DNA of 64,000 bases from assembly GCF_023343835.1 (NCBI RefSeq), contig NC_064435.1, positions 86,708,788 to 86,772,787 on the forward strand, given 5' to 3'. Each line of letters opens with the position of its first letter. Within the stretch, counting starts at the first letter, position 1. The stretch is from Lagopus muta (lineage: Eukaryota > Chordata > Aves > Galliformes > Phasianidae). The notes below the pieces were generated by a model. It had not been told where the DNA came from. It searched no databases and saw nothing but the letters and a program-made list of their open reading frames with translations. Made by a program: the position numbers and the translations under genes. Below, piece by piece: positions 43,534 through 58,600 of the stretch.

Positions 43534-44484
43534 GTGAGTGAGCCCCGCTGCCCGTCGGCCCCCGGCCCGGCGGCGGGGCAGGTGCAAGCGCAGCCCTCCC
43601 CCGAGCTCACCGCCGCGCCCCCCCCTCCATCCTTCCCCCCTTCTCTCCCCGCTGCAGCTCTAGCAGGAGGCGGCTCGGGCACGCGTGGATGCGCTCTCCG
43701 GCCCCCGGGCGAGCCGGACCCGAGGTGAGCGCCCCGGGGACGCTGTCAGGGCCGGGGGACTCCGGGGCGGCTGCTGTCAGCGCGCTGGGGCTGCGCCCGG
43801 CCGCGACTCACCGGCTGCTCTCGCTTCCTGGGTGTGGGCTGTGTGTGTGTGGTTTCTATTTTCTTCTCTTTCCTTCTTTTTATTTTTTTTCCCCCTCCAA
43901 TGCAAACTTGCTGTTAAGTCTCCCGGCACAGGCCGGGCGTTAGGGGGACGAAGCGGTACGGAACGTGGCACAGCATAGGGATGTGTGTCTCTTTCCCCTT
44001 TAAAGGGTCTCTTTCCTCCGGCACTGCGATGGTAGGGTGCGCAGTCACATAAAGCATAGCCAAGTAGGCAGCGTCCGCTGCTCTTGAGAAAGCTGCGGGA
44101 GTGGGAGGTGTGGGGCTTTTGGGAGGGGAAGCAAAGGCAAAGCAGTGTACAGCTGGAAACAATGGCCTTAAAGCAGTTATATATGCAAACCCACCTCTTC
44201 ACCTTCTGCCTCATCCCCTGCCAGCAGCATCCACGACAAAAACACATCTGTGCTTCCCTACATCTGCTCTCTGCCTATCAAGGCGGGAGGCCCTGTGAAC
44301 CAGCGACGTTTTCACCAAACTTCTCAGTGGACAGTGGCTGCTTTTTGATTTTCCCCCCAGCCCCACATACATGGGGCTGCATACTCCCCTCTGACTTTGG
44401 GATGAGCTCTGACCGCCTGCAGCCCCCCACCTGGCTGCAAGGGATGATGAGCTGGCATGGGAGGCTGAGGTGATAGAGAGGTGA

Positions 44485-44758
44485 TGCAAAAGGATAACGT
44501 TGATAGGACAAGGGGGAATGGTTTCAAACTAAAAGAGGGTGTCAGGGGGAGATTTTTCACTGTGAGCATGGTGAAGCACTGGCACAGCTGCCCAGAGAAG
44601 CTGTGGGTGCACCAACCCTGGAGGTGTTCAAGGCCGGGTTGGATGGGGCCATGGGCAGCCTGAGCTGGTGGGGGTGGCAACCCTACCCTTGTCAGGGATT
44701 TGGAATCATCTGGGTTTTGAGGGCCTTTCCAACCCAAACCACTCTGTGTTTCAGTGAC
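44485..44758 (+). mobile_element. CR1 LINE 3' fragment in KDM1B intron 1
   Basis: Forward CR1 3' end (ggaggtgttcaaggccgg, ttggatggggccatgggcag, gggcctttccaacccaaacc). Confidence 0.85.
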
Positions 44759-45699
44759 TGTTGTGCTACTGGACAGCCCTGTCAGCAAAACCTGACTTTC
44801 ATTTCCTGGGGCTTGAAGTGGTACTTTTGGGAAGTGTCATCTAAGTGGCACTAGTTGGCTTTCCTTTCTCTTCTCCAACCACCACCACCTCCATATGGTG
44901 GAGTATATGATGGTGGACTGCTGTTGCTTTTTTGGCATAATAATAGATATATCTTTTCTCCCTCTAGTTACATATAATGTTTGCATACAAAAAAGAAAGT
45001 TAATGTTTGAGTTGGCTTCCCGAGCTCAGTTACTTTCTCACATCTGTGGATATCCTGTGATTTTCTTTTTTCCCCCTTATGCACTCAAATCAGTTCCTCC
45101 TACCTGGAGAGCAGAAACTTTGTAACAACTCCCATTCTCTCTTGCTGCTACCTTTACTTAGGAGAGCTAGTGAATGAAGCCACTGCTAGCACTCCATGCT
45201 GTCAGTTGGAATGAGGAGGATGCAGCCTGGAACAACCGAAAGAAATCCCAGATATAGTACAAATACATACATAAAAATAGTAATAAAAAATTGCAATCTG
45301 ATCCCTATTACACCAAGATAGCATTCATGATTCAGTGCCGTAGTCTGTTTCCTTTACGTGTGGTAGATCAGATTTAATTCTTCCTGCAAGCTATTTTATT
45401 TGTATTTTAATCCTTGCAAAAAGAATACCTTTGATTGTAATGTTTTACATATGCTTTCCCATTTCTGCAGTGTGCTTTCTCATACTCCGTGCTTTCCAGA
45501 TTACATGATGAACTGTGGCCTTCTTCCTGTTCCCAGGGATGTAGTTAAATATAAGCATGGATTTGCCTTCTGGTGTAGAACTTCTCTCCCGAAGCAGTTT
45601 AGTAACTGCATTTGTGATCTCCCAGTTAACTAACATCACAATGCAGCTGCTGCTGTTTAGACCCTAAATTCTGATGCACGTTCACAGGAGGGTGTGTGA

Positions 45700-46058
45700 G
45701 TCATAGAATTACCAAGGTTGGAACAGACCTCCAAAATCATTCAGTCCAACCACCCAGCTACCACCAATACTTCCCCACTAAACCACGTCTCTCAGTACAG
45801 CGTCTAAATGGTTCTTGAACACCTCCAGGGGCAGTGACTCAGCCACCTCCCTGGGCAGCCCATTCCAGTGCCTGACCCCTCTTTCTCCCATCCAACCCCT
45901 GTCCCCTGGTGCAACTTGAGGCCCTTACCTCTCATCCTCTCACCAGCTGTGTAGAAGAGGCTGACCCTCGCTTAGCCACAACCTCCTTTCAGGTAGCTGT
46001 AGAGCTATAAGGTCTCCCCAGAGTCTCCTCCAATCTAAACAATCCCAGTTTTGGAACT
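45700..46058 (-). mobile_element. CR1 LINE fragment in KDM1B intron 1
   Basis: Reverse CR1 from tcatagaattaccaaggttg through the gtccaaccacccagc and gggcagcccattccagtgcc blocks to tctccaatctaaacaatccc. Confidence 0.87.
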
Positions 46059-46545
46059 GGTGTTTCATTTGGTGGTGAACATCTGAATAAAAGTGCTGTA
46101 CCACGCAGTTCTGTTGCTACCAATAAATCAGTTGTCAAGGAGAAGAGCACTGTGAAGGCTTGGATTTCAGAGCTCGCATTGTGAACTGAAGTCTACTCGC
46201 ATTGCTGACCCTAATTCTAGTCCAGATCATCACGTAATGCAAATCAGATTACTGAAATCCAGGGTATGCTGATCTGGAACAGTCCGTCAAGATGTACTCA
46301 AGGATCTAATCTTAACTCTGAATTTAGTTTAGAATAAGATCGTTGTTCATTTCCCCATAATGCCACCTTCATTTCCATCCTGGGTAGGCTGAATAGATTC
46401 TTGTCCGTGTTTCTCTGACAGGAGAAGCAGTGTAAGTGAGGCTGTGCCGTCCAGGTGATTGGATAGCTCTGCAAATTCAACCCATTCTTATTTTTCTTTT
46501 TTCTTAACTGCTCCCTACCTTTTTCTTTACAGGTCTAATAATACA

Positions 46546-46635
46546 ATGTCAGCTGGAAGGGTACGAACAAAGAAAAAGGCATGTTCTTCAGAGCAGTCTC
46601 CAGACAGCCTTCCTCTGAGGAGTTCTGGAAGACAG
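46546..46635 (+). CDS. KDM1B: KDM1B first coding exon
   Basis: The exon starts at 46,533 after ctttacag and ends at gacag|gtattt. Residues 1-30, ending [13 protein letters not shown]. Confidence 0.93.
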
Positions 46636-49600
46636 GTATTTATAACAATTTGACACTCTTGTATTTTGATTTTCTGTTAATGCTTATAAAGAAGGTGTTT
46701 CACTGTGGATACTTCAGGGATGGAACGTTTTTGCAGGAAGAGGGAGAATCAGTTCTGTGAAGTAGGCAAAGCTGCTTTTTTATCAACAGTATTTGGAAGA
46801 GACAAGTGCTCTGTATAACTTGAAAATTCTTGATGTGTTAAAAATACAACCAGAGCTTTCTGTGCAGCTGAACCAGGCTGTCCAAGACCCAAATTAATGT
46901 GATACACAGCATCTCTGAAGCCCATAAGAGGTATTTGGTATACAGTGTTGTATCTGGAGTCCAAAACAAAATATTCCTCCAAACCAGCCCTAATATTTTG
47001 TTTGAGGTGCAGATAAGATCACGGCTAATTAACATCAGTAAGTATGTGAAGGAGAGATTTTTTTGAAGGTGGAATAAAAAGAATGCCTGAGGCTTGACTC
47101 ATTAGCATGTGATGGAGCTCAAAATGCTATTTAAACCAGAGGCTTTGCTTATAATTTCTTCAATGGTATCAGTTAAGCTAAGGCAAGACATTTTTAGCTT
47201 TAAATGATATCTTCATCTTTACTGTTCTGTTTTTTTTTCTGGGGGAGAGATAGAAAAAATGACCTAATTTGACAGCTGCTTCATGCTGCAGCTATCTCAC
47301 AGTGGCTTCAGAAAGTTTGGTTTGTGTTCTTTATTCAATGCCGTGCCACAGGATGCAGAACTGCCTCTGTTAGAAAACACATCTGTGTCGTTTCTGGTCA
47401 GATTTCAGCTATTCTTTATTAGGTGAAGAAGAAAGCAGCTGAGGCAACAGATGATGATGATGATGCATCAGAAAAGAAATACAGGAAATGTGAGAAAGCT
47501 GGATGCACTGCAACGTGTCCCGTTTGCTTTGCCAGCGCAGCCGAAAGGTTTGTTTATTTTTATTTGCATTTTTTCATGGGCTCTTCTAAGCTTGCTATTT
47601 GAAATTCTAACCACATTTTGAAAAACCCCTTCATTTCCAAGTGTAGAGGGAGAACTGAAGGACACTGATACCAGTCTTAAGATGCCAGGAAAGTGTCACA
47701 GGTTGTTCAGTTTGTGGTTAAGGTTCTACCGCACAAGTTGCTAATTCTGATAGAGCGTATCTTCAGCTTAGTATAAGCCTATTGATGTTATTAATGGTGT
47801 CCTCTGGAACATGCCTTGTTTCTGTGAAACCAAGAGCATCTGAGTGTAACCTGAGGAAGCTAAACTTGCTTTCAAGATGGAAAATGAAACCGCCGTTTAC
47901 TGCTGAAATTCTTGATCACTTTGTTGTTGGAATGTTTTGCAGTCCGAGGTGAGACTCTGAGCTTGACATTTTAGGACTTGGGAGACAATCGGACTTCTCT
48001 GAACTCCTTGTTCTCAAGTTGTTTGTGGCTTTCAGTGTGCTAATGCCAGCCCTTTTGCATTCTGACCCTGGAGATGCATCTCGTCAGTACTGTGTGTTCA
48101 GTATCTATAAAAAGAAACATATCAGACCTCATTATGCAGTAGGCAGACTGTAATTATATGGCATTGTTCCCTCTCTCGTTAATTGGGCAAACTTTCCTCA
48201 TTTTATTTATTCTCCAGTGGTATAAAATACTCCAATGCCTCATTTACTTACCTATGAGAATTCTTCTTTGTTAGCTGCAGTTAAATGTTGTCACAGAAAA
48301 GCCAAGTTTTTCAGCAGTTGTGTAAGAGACTTTTAGGGGAAAGGAGTACCTGAGAAATCAGTTTTAGTGATGTTATATTTATTTTTTGAAACAACAGATG
48401 TTGCATAATCTTTTTTTTTTTAATATTATTTTAATGTTGTGATAGATTCTATATTTTACATACAGATATATATATATATTTCCACCAGAAGACATACTTT
48501 CAACATTATTTATTTGAGATGAGATGATTTCACCACTGTCTATTTCAATTAGTACCTTAGGTCACTGCTTTTTACCTTATACATTCATCTTGACTCATTT
48601 CACTGAGTTTAATGAGAGTTTTCTAAGCGAAGAGTGATTGCTTTGCATAACAAATATAACCTTTGCTAATAGGCACTTATTTCCATGAGTAATAAAGAAG
48701 TCCAGAATGTGTAGGGGTTTCCTTAAGGTTTTCCTTCTTTGGGATAAAATTGCAGCTAACTTGGTCATATTAAAAAAAAAAAAAGGCAGCATTGGTTTGG
48801 TGTTCAGATTTACGTATATGGTTGTGTCAGCTGTTCTGGGGACAAGATCTTGTGATGAGCTGTGAATCCATTCATCACTCGTACAAGAAAAATACTCATC
48901 AAGATGACCCCCTCCCACTGCTGCACCAGACCAGAACAGAATGAAAAAAAGGTCAAGAAATGCTAAGTTCCTACAGAGAGTTCCTTACACATTTGGAAAA
49001 TGCTTTGTCTGTCACAATAGGCATTATAAAAACAACTCTATTTTTTGTTCAGGAAGTGTCTGCTTAAAGGGTGCTAAAGCAGGGCGCAGTGGACCATTGT
49101 TGGAGAGAGGTTGCTGGAAGCCAAGCCAGCTATAGAACTGCTTATTGTGCACACTTTGCCTCCTTTGCATCTGGTGTTGCTTCATTTGGGAACTGGAAGT
49201 GTCTGAGACAATTGAAATGATCTTCTCATTATTGTGATTTGAGTAACTGCAGTGCCTTGTGTAAGACAGCCTTCATGAACATAACATAATGTGCTGGCTT
49301 GTCCCGAATATTTGGTTCACGTTCTAGAATGTGCTATTGTTAATAGGGTTTTTGAGATGTACCATAAAGTATTTCTGCATTTCTGCATTTCAGATGTGCA
49401 AAAAATGGGTATACGTCCAGATGGTATCACCTTTCCTGTGGGGAGCACTTCTGCAATGAATGTTTTGACCACTACTACCGAAGGTAGATTTGCCAATTAA
49501 CATTGTGCCTTTTCAGTACTTATTAAATTTGACAGACGATACAAGTGAAGAGACCTCATATACTTGTGAATAATACGAGGGTTCATCCTCTGTGCTTGCT

Positions 49601-52600
49601 TTATTTGAAGTGATGCTTAGATATTGGTGTTAAAACTGCAGGTGTTGCATGGACTAATCATCAGCATAAATGTGTAGCGTGAGCAAAACCAGTTACTTTA
49701 TACCTAGGCTGTTCTACAGGTACAGTTATTCTAAAGCTTTCCTCTCTTTTAAAACAAAAGCAGATAGTTTTAAAAGATGTGAGTGCATTTAAGTAGTTCC
49801 AAGTACATCCGTTTTCCCTTAGATAGCAGATTCACTTCAAATGTGAGCTCAGGAGAGAGAACTTGGGTCAGAATAAGACCAAAGCCAGCAAGTAGATTTT
49901 GCTTTCATTTCAATGACTGGTGAAGACTCAGGTCAGGGTCAGAGAGTACTTTGGGCTCCAGGCTCCTTTCTGTTTTTGTGGGAATTCAGTCCATCTCTGC
50001 TAAGATTTCTGAGTGCTTATGAACTCAGCAGCACCTGTAACTCAGTCCCCATTTTAACTTCTTGGAAGTATGCCCAATACCAAGAGGATATAGTGGCCAG
50101 GATGCTCTTTATTGCTATCATAAGAACCACAACTTGCTTTGTTTTTAATAGGAAAAATACAGGACTCTCTTCAGCCTTATTTCTCTGTCCTTACATAAAA
50201 GGTTTAATTTTAGAATAACCACTGTTGCTTAAAATGAACTAGATCATTCCGTTTCCTAACCACTTGCCTTTTTTTTCTCTTTCTTTCTAGTCATAAAGAT
50301 GGTTATGAGAAATACACAGCCTGGAAAAGGATTTGGACAAGTAATGGGAAAAGTGAGCCCAGCCCAAAAGCCTTCATGGCTGATCAGCAGCTCCCTTATT
50401 GGGTAAGATGGACAGCGATTTGTGGAATATGGTGTATTTCAATGTGATATTAATTTGTGAAGGCATACAGTTTTGAACAGATGTTTAAATTAACTCCCCT
50501 GACCTGTCTTTTCCATCTTCTCCTTTCTTGAACTGAAAAACTTTCTGATATTGTAACAGGTCAGCTGAGTTTTTACAGGGGCTAGAGAAAAGCTCAAGGA
50601 TCAATTCTGATCAGCTTCTCCATTGTTGGACACCTTCTCCAAGTCTCACAGAGAACAACTTTCTGTTGCTTATTGTTGAAGTAGCAGCTAAGATGTGTAA
50701 TATTCAGATAGAGTAAGACTTAGTGGGGAAAATGGGACATACCAACTATAGCAAACTGTGAGTGTAAAAGACTTGCAAAACATTGATTTCTGTATTTCCA
50801 CGCTGAAGGGAGTAGAAGAGAAAGAGAGATGGAAATGGAATAAAGTTTGAAAAAAACATATCATAGAATTTCAACCCCCCCTGCTGTGTGCAGGTCACCA
50901 TCCAGCAGACCAGGCTGCCCAGAGCCACATCCAGCCTGGCCTTGAATGCCTCCAGGGATGGGGCATCCACAGCCTCCTTGGGCAACCTGTTCCAGTGCCT
51001 CACCACCCTGTGTGAAAAACTTCCTCCTAATATCTAACCTAAACCTCCCCTGTCTCAGTTTAAGACCATTCCCCCTAACCCTATCACTACCCATCCTTGT
51101 AAACAGTTGTTCTCCCTCCTGTTTATACACTCCTTTCAAATACTGGAAGGCCACAATGAAGTCTATTGAAGTAGTGCGTGATACACTTTTCACAGCAATG
51201 CTTGCAAAAGCCATTGAAGTAGTAATGGCTGTTGAATCACTTTTGGATTAGGTTCTGTGGTGAAATTCAGTCTTTTAGGAAATCAGTGCAAGACTTAGTA
51301 TACAAAGTGTCTTACACCTGAACGTTATATGAGAATGAATTTAACAACTGCACTTAAGAATTTTCTCACATCTGCCTTCTTTCAGTTGGTTATCGAGGCT
51401 TCATTAACCTTATCTATGATCAGTCAGTAACAAGTAAAAACATGTTTGTTTTCTGACTTGTAGGTGCAGTGTACAAAGCCAGAGTGTGGTAAATGGCGTC
51501 AGCTGACAAAGGAAATCCAGCTGACACCGCAAATAGCAAAAACCTACAGATGTGGTATGAAACTAAACAATTCCACCAAGGTAACACAGAAGACTTTTGC
51601 TCATATGGAAACTAGTAACAAGTAGATTTTTCTTGTTTGCAGACATTATTTACTTCTTTCTTTGCTGCTTAATGTTTCCAATTTAAAAACAGTTGCCTGA
51701 TGGCCTGTGGAGTTGCACAGTGAAAGGCCCACAAGCTGTTTGGCCTTTTCTGTATCCTGAGTGAAAATATCAAGAAAGAAGAATTTGAAATACTTTCTGT
51801 CTGTAGTCAGTTATAAAATCACTCATTCTGAAGCTATGAAAAGATTATCAGAATATACGAAATAGACATGCATCACAATATTTGTTTTAGTTTGTCAAGC
51901 CATGCTCATTATGGAGGAAAATGTTTGAAAAGTTCAGTGAGCTTTTGGTAACTTCTAGCAAGTTTTATCATGGGAAATTTTCAGCTTTGGCACAAAGATA
52001 ACTCTTGAAAAAGAGTCCTTTTAATGCCACAGAGTCTTTTTTGTGAAAAACATGACAGCTCATCTTGGAACCTTGTGATGTTGAAATAAATCTAGGAATT
52101 TTGGTTTTATAGTCTGGACTGGAAGAGTCTCTCTGAAAAATGTAGAATCTTCCCAGATTTTTTTTTTTGCCCTTCCAATTTGTTTTAGTGTTCCACTCCA
52201 TTTTGTGGAATAAGACCCATATTCTAATGTCTGATCAGTGGAGACTGCTTAATTCAACAAATGAGAAACATTTTCTGGTATATTTTGTATTTTTTTGGTG
52301 TGTTGTGTTTTTAACTATATGTTTCTCTGTTATTTACTTTTACTCATACAAATGTCATGCCACAGAAAGCTAACATGAATGCATTATTTGGTTTAAGGAA
52401 ACATGCCATAGCCAAATTGCTTTGTTTTATATTTAATTTTTGTTGTAGAGTGTAAGAATAGCTCTGATTCAATTGGCTTTTCTTTCAGACGGAGGGCTCA
52501 GACCAATGTTCCATGCCTGAGGACTTGGTGAGTAGCAGCTGTTCCTCCTCATTTGTTCAGAATACGAAAACAACCCCAAAGCATGGCATACGTCTTTCCT

Positions 52601-55600
52601 TTTCTTGGACTTTTGGCTAATTGTAGCAGTATTTATGCATTTTGCAAAGGACACTATTTGCAACAGAGCCTAGGACCTTCTACTTTCTCATCTTTTTTCC
52701 TCTCTTCCCTCACTATACCAGTTAGATTTCAGGTGGTTCTTGCTGTCTTTGAGCTGTGGCCAGTGATACAAGGCTCACTCCTAATTCTCATTTTTGATTA
52801 GGCAAATCAGCATTCAGCTGCCAGTTTTCAAACAAAAATCCCCATCTCCAAATTCCCCTCTCTTCCAGGTGGTTTCCATCTTTAGTTAAGCCTTGTCTCC
52901 TCTTTCTGAAAAGTGCATAGGAAAGCCAAAACATGTTTTCTCTCTCCTCTACCTCCTAATATGAATGATACGTGATGCATGTTGGTGTTGCAATCGTTTT
53001 ATGATCACCTAACCTCACATTTCAGATTGAGTATGATATGATAAGCCAGTGTTGGCAAGCGTACCTGAGGTACCTCTGTCCCAGGAAACGTGCATAATAA
53101 TTGTTGACTGCTGTGGAAGCTTGGACATTTTGTTTCCTTAATGCATGTTTACTTTGTAAAACGAGGCTGAGTCAGTAGCATTTCTTAGGGTTTTAGAAGG
53201 TCTTTGATGGGGACAGCAGAATTTATATTAAATCAGTCAGTTAGTTTAGACTTCTAAGTTCAGATTTCTGGTTGCATGAGCAACTGTAAGTGTTTTATCA
53301 AGGGCCTGGTAAGGCACAGGTGCATTGTCGTGGCATGTCTCATCTGTTTGTTTTCCACATAGGTGTGGGCTTTATGAAATTTCAGCTCAGTTTCTGAGGT
53401 TTAATACTGCTAGTTTTCTGTGTCAGGCTGAGGATGGGGAAAGAGGGAGAGAAAATGTCTTTAAGACTTGCAAATCTGAGATTGGTACTAATAGCGCTTT
53501 TTGGTGTCAGTTCTGGAGGGAGGGGGGAATTGGTTCATTTTACAACGTTTTCAAAGTACTGACGTGTTCTCTTCTCCCCTCTTTCCTTCACTTCTCCGCT
53601 TGGCCAGAGAGTGGCTGAAGTTTCAGACCATTGGTGGTACTCCATGCTCATACTCCCTCCTTTGCTGAAAGACAGTGTGGCAGCTCCCTTTCTAGCTGCA
53701 TATTATCCAGACTGCGTGGGCATGAGTCCATCCTGTACCAGCACTAATCGTTTACCTGGTGAATCCAACCTTGTGAAGTTAGAGCACTTAAAGAGCGTGC
53801 CTAATTTGACTGGTAAGGGCCATCTGCAGGGCTCTGTTCCTTAAGTAGGTGTGATGACTGTTGTCTTGTAACTGAGGTTATAAGGCACACAACGCTCCTG
53901 ACTCAGAAACACCAGTTCTGTTCTCAGCACTAATACACACCCTCTGTGTGACTGCCTCTCTACTTCTTTGTCGTAATTTACTCATTTGTAAGATAAAGGT
54001 AATGCATTTCTTTAAGGTGTAAGCACAGACCTCATAGGCTTTTTGATTACTACCTGCCATTAGTAACAGAAATGGAAGTTAACATTCCGGTACTAAAAGA
54101 TCATTTGTTTTCTTAAGGAAATTAAGGTTTGTAATAACAACATTTAATTCTGCTAGTTTTGATGCTGAGGATGCTTGAGGCTTTGCAGAAAAGGATTAGA
54201 TTTCTTACGGCACATGGATTTTGTTTAGGTTACTTTTTGCTAACAGTAGCTCTGAGACTGACAATCTGGGAGCGAGATCTGCAAAATAGGTTCAGTATGA
54301 AAGAAGGTAATTCAGGATTCCCGTATCATCCTTACTGATATACCTCAGTACTGGCTCAGAGAGAGTACTTCGAAGGAAGTTCTGCTTTTGTGTTATCCTT
54401 GCAGGCTTTGTTCTCCTTAGGTGCTGAAAATAAATCCGCTCATCTATTCAGCAGATATTTACCTGCTTTATAAACAGGAAACCAACTTCATTATACAGAG
54501 CTGCTAGTGCTGCATGTGGAAGATGATTACTTTTAGTCACTGCTCACTCTGGGTAGAGCTGGGAGCTGAAAATGAAAGCAATTCAGAGGACTCTGTGAGC
54601 CTGTACAGCAGTGCTAGGCTTTAGACTTGAATTTAGATCCTGTTCCATGTTGGACCAGTCATGGCATCTGAGGGCATGTGCTGCTTCTCTGACAAAACTC
54701 AAACTCTTAGGCCCAAGGCACTATCAGAGGTAGTGCAACAAGAATTAGTACTACACAGCCTGGAGTGTAGGAGAAGGGAAAGCCGTATGAAATGAGATAA
54801 TTCTAAAAGTGGCTAGAGGTTGGGATGCTTCCTGGCTTCTTCATCTGTGCCAGGTCAATGAATTGTCTTAAAGGGAAAAGGATAAGTAGATAAAACAGAA
54901 TATGACTATTTCTTTTGTGTGTGTGTGTGTGTCTTTATTCAGTTCCAGGAATGAACAAATATTTCCAGCCTTTTTACCAGCCCAATGAATGTGGGAAAGC
55001 ACTTTGTGTAAGGCCAGATGTCATGGAACTAGATGAGCTCTATGAGTTCCCAGAATATTCACGAGATCCTACCATGTATTTGGCCTTGAGAAACCTGATT
55101 TTGGCTCTGTGGTACACAAACTGCAAGGTAACTGCTAAAAGTTAATTTGTTTGTTTGCAAATAACTGCTGTTATGGGATAAGGATGTTTTAAGTGGGAGG
55201 AGGCAAAGGAATTGGACTCTATTTCTATTAGAGCCTTATGAACCAGAAAAAATTGTTTCTATCCTTTTGAAAATTCTTGCCAAGATTGGATTTCCACTCC
55301 ACCATTAGTTGTAATGCCTAGGACCTTCTTCTATGGTAAAATGCTAAAGTTTTAAAAGCATTAAACCTTCACGAAATCTGCTCAGTTATTTACTGTCAAA
55401 AGTGATGTTTGGACATTTCTAAACAGTTGTTTGTGTGCTTGACCGTATTTTTTTTCTCGTATGAATGTTGGACAAGGAAATGACTGCCTTTCTCCTTTCG
55501 TTTATTCTACAATGCTACCCTTCAATGAAATTGCTTCTATTCCTATTTAATATAAACGAAATCAAGAGACAACTAGAATTGCACGTACTGAAGCTTTCAG

Positions 55601-58600
55601 ACCCTGATATCTGCATTATAATTGTGAAGTTTTTGGATATTCATCTAGCTTTTATTCTGAATGCCATTTTAAAATGAATTTTAATGGAATGTAACCATGA
55701 GCACTGCCACCTGCAGTCAGGGATGGATTTCAGTACATGGAGTTTGCAAGAACATCTTTTACACTTATGCTTTTATTCCAAGTTCATTTAGCTTTTTATT
55801 TAAAGGAAACTGAGAAGAGAGAAATTATTACCTTACTCTTTAAGGCTGACTGGCAAGAAACTTCCACAAAAATTGCTTTTAAAATATTCTCAGGCACCTC
55901 TATGATTCACGATTAACCTTTATCGTGTGGTTTACAATGCAAATACATTGCAAACATGTGAAAGTATCGGACATTGAACTACCAATACTGCTTTTTTTCC
56001 CCCTTTTTTCTCTTCTACAGGAGGCCCTTACCCCTCAAAAATGTGTCCATCATATAATTGTTCGAGGACTTGTGCGTATTCGCTGTGTACAGGAAATGGC
56101 GAGGATACTGCATTTTATGACAAGGAAAGGGCTAATTAATACAGGGATTTTATCAGTCAGTACTGACCAGTATCTTCTTCCTAAAGAGTACCACAATGTA
56201 AGTAGCTGTAACAATCCCTGTGTTATCACTACTATAAAATGACATGGAAATTTTTTTTTGCTCGTTAGCTCTAACTCCAGTAAGTTGTGTAGGAATCACT
56301 TCTAAAAGCAAACATATTTCACACGGTCCTCATAGAATCATAGAATTGCTCAGGAAAAGACCTTAAAGATCATTGAGTCCAACCACAACCTAACCATCCT
56401 ACCCTACTCTAACAACCCTCCACTAAATCATGTCCCTGAGCACCACATCCAAATGGTTTTTAAGCACATCCAGGGATGGTGACTCAACCACCTCCCTGGG
56501 CAGCCTATTGCAGAGCTTAACAACCCTTGCTGTAAAGGAGTATTTCCTGATATCCAACCTAACTATCCTGATATCCATCCTAACCTCATCTACCTGTAGT
56601 GCTCACTGAAACAGCAGAGATGGGAGTTTTTCCAGCCAGGTTTCTATTCCCACATATCTGTGGAATCCAACCCAGTGGATTTGAACTTTCTGTACACTTT
56701 TCAGATGGGTGGGAACTGTGGGGGAAAAACATGCAGTATGCTTAGGTTCTTCTTGTGCCTTAATCCTGGAATACACCTCTGCTTCCAGAAGTGAGGAAAC
56801 TCATATTAAGTTCTGGTTTGCAAGAGCTATGATTGAAGGGTATATATTTATGACTAGCAAATTTCATGACAGAATGCAGAAACTTACATAATGAATGCAT
56901 TCTGTAATAGAAACCTCCTAGAAAAAGTTGATTTCTGTGTGGAGAGTGTATTTGCATGTGTTCTCAGTTTATAAAAAAGCTTTTATTGATCGCCCCAATT
57001 TGTGATTGGAATTGTTACAAGTTAAGTGTGTTATTTGTCTGAGAACTGTTCCAGTTAAAAGAAATTGAGACATCTGCAATTCAAATTGCATTTCTGAAAT
57101 CTAAGGGTACTTCAACTTTAGCAAGAAGAATATATTTGCAGCTATCATTTGTATTTTAGTTCTTAACTGCTTCTATGTATTTGAACGTTATTTTATAGAA
57201 ATCTGTCATTATTGTTGGGGCTGGTGCAGCAGGATTAGCAGCAGCCCGACAGCTACACAACTTTGGGATTAAGGTAAGAAACTTTAGAGCACGTTACTTG
57301 AAAAAACAAGAGATTTTCTCTGCTTTGGAAGTGTTCTTCCTCAAAATAAAGAAATAACCTTGTTCTTAGAAACATCTAAGCATGGAGCATCCCAATTAAT
57401 TGGCAGAATTTGGGGTTTTATTGAGTAAATTTTCTGCTAAAAACAGAATTTGTCTTCATCTAAATTTTAACAAGGCAAGCAGTGCGTATTGTAGGCAGAC
57501 TTGAGTAGGGAGGATAAAGGAAGTCAGGGACATTTGTGTATAAATAATCCAACTGTAGATGGCAATTGTTGTTTAAAGGAGAATTTCTCTGTTTTGCACT
57601 TTAGTGTACCTATTTGTTTATTAAACAGGCAAATCACACATATTTCCCTTCTCCTCCATTTACTATTACCAGTATGATCCCAATATAGTAACAGAACTTT
57701 ACACATCAGAGAATAGCAATATTTTTTACAAATTAGATGTTTGCAGTGCTGATGTTTAAGGAATTGAATGGGCACGTTGCTTTCCTTCTCTTTTTTCTTT
57801 TTATTAAGTGAAACCCTAGCTCCTACTGCTCCATAAACTCTTTCCTTTTCTGCTGAGTAGCAAATCGTAGTGCAGCTTTATTGTCCATCAAGATCTTTTG
57901 GAAGCTCTCCTGCAGTAAAATATGGAATCATCGACTAGCAGGACAATTTTTTTAATGCATGAAGTATCTTGTCAATTTTTTAAATACATGTACATGCTTT
58001 TTTTTCCTATTGCTTTCTGCTGTTTTGGAGAGAGTTTGTCCAAAAAGAATTTAGATAAAAATAAAAGCAAATAAAAATAAATATATTTAGTTAGACAAAG
58101 TATCTATCCAGTCCAGCATCCTGAGTCAGGATGCTGAAAGAAGTATGTATGAATGAATTAAACATGAGCTGTGAGCACATTTAAATGAGCTATTCTTGGA
58201 ATACCCTTGAAATAAACTTCTCCAAAAGCATTATAGATGTCCCTAGGTGGATGTCGCACACAGATCATTGTGTGCAGCATGCCTTCAACTCTAATTTTGA
58301 GATTTCCAGCATGTCTTTATTGTTTTTAAAAATATTTTGAAATTTTCCACTGGGATTGTTTCTTGAAGTATCAGTTGTTGTACACGTGTACATATCCCAA
58401 AGGGTAACCTTTAAATAACAATTTAAATGTATAAATAACCTATATCGAGAAATGAAAATAAGGCATTGAGGCTGTTAGCTTTGTTGGTTTGCTTCTGTTT
58501 TTGCTTTGTTTTCCCCTTTGCTCTGGAGTTGGCCACGTCTCACCATGCACTGAACTGCACTGTGTCGTAGGTCATCGTCTTAGAAGCTAAGGACAGAATT

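Larger units (their letters stand above)
43130..43800. promoter_or_regulatory. Shared CpG-rich promoter of TPMT and KDM1B
   Basis: GC-rich, CpG-dense block between the divergent genes; the TPMT start codon (43,321, minus) and the candidate KDM1B first exon (ending at 43,533, plus) are about 200 bp apart. No TATA box is apparent. It implies a bidirectional promoter. Confidence 0.65.

Noticed and set aside
43036-43728. 230-codon plus-strand frame over the promoter
   Set aside because: It crosses the antisense TPMT exon and a strong splice donor at 43,534; low-complexity product from GC-rich DNA.
50861-51214. 117-codon minus frame
   Set aside because: It lies in a CR1 fragment inside a KDM1B intron; part of the repeat, not a gene.
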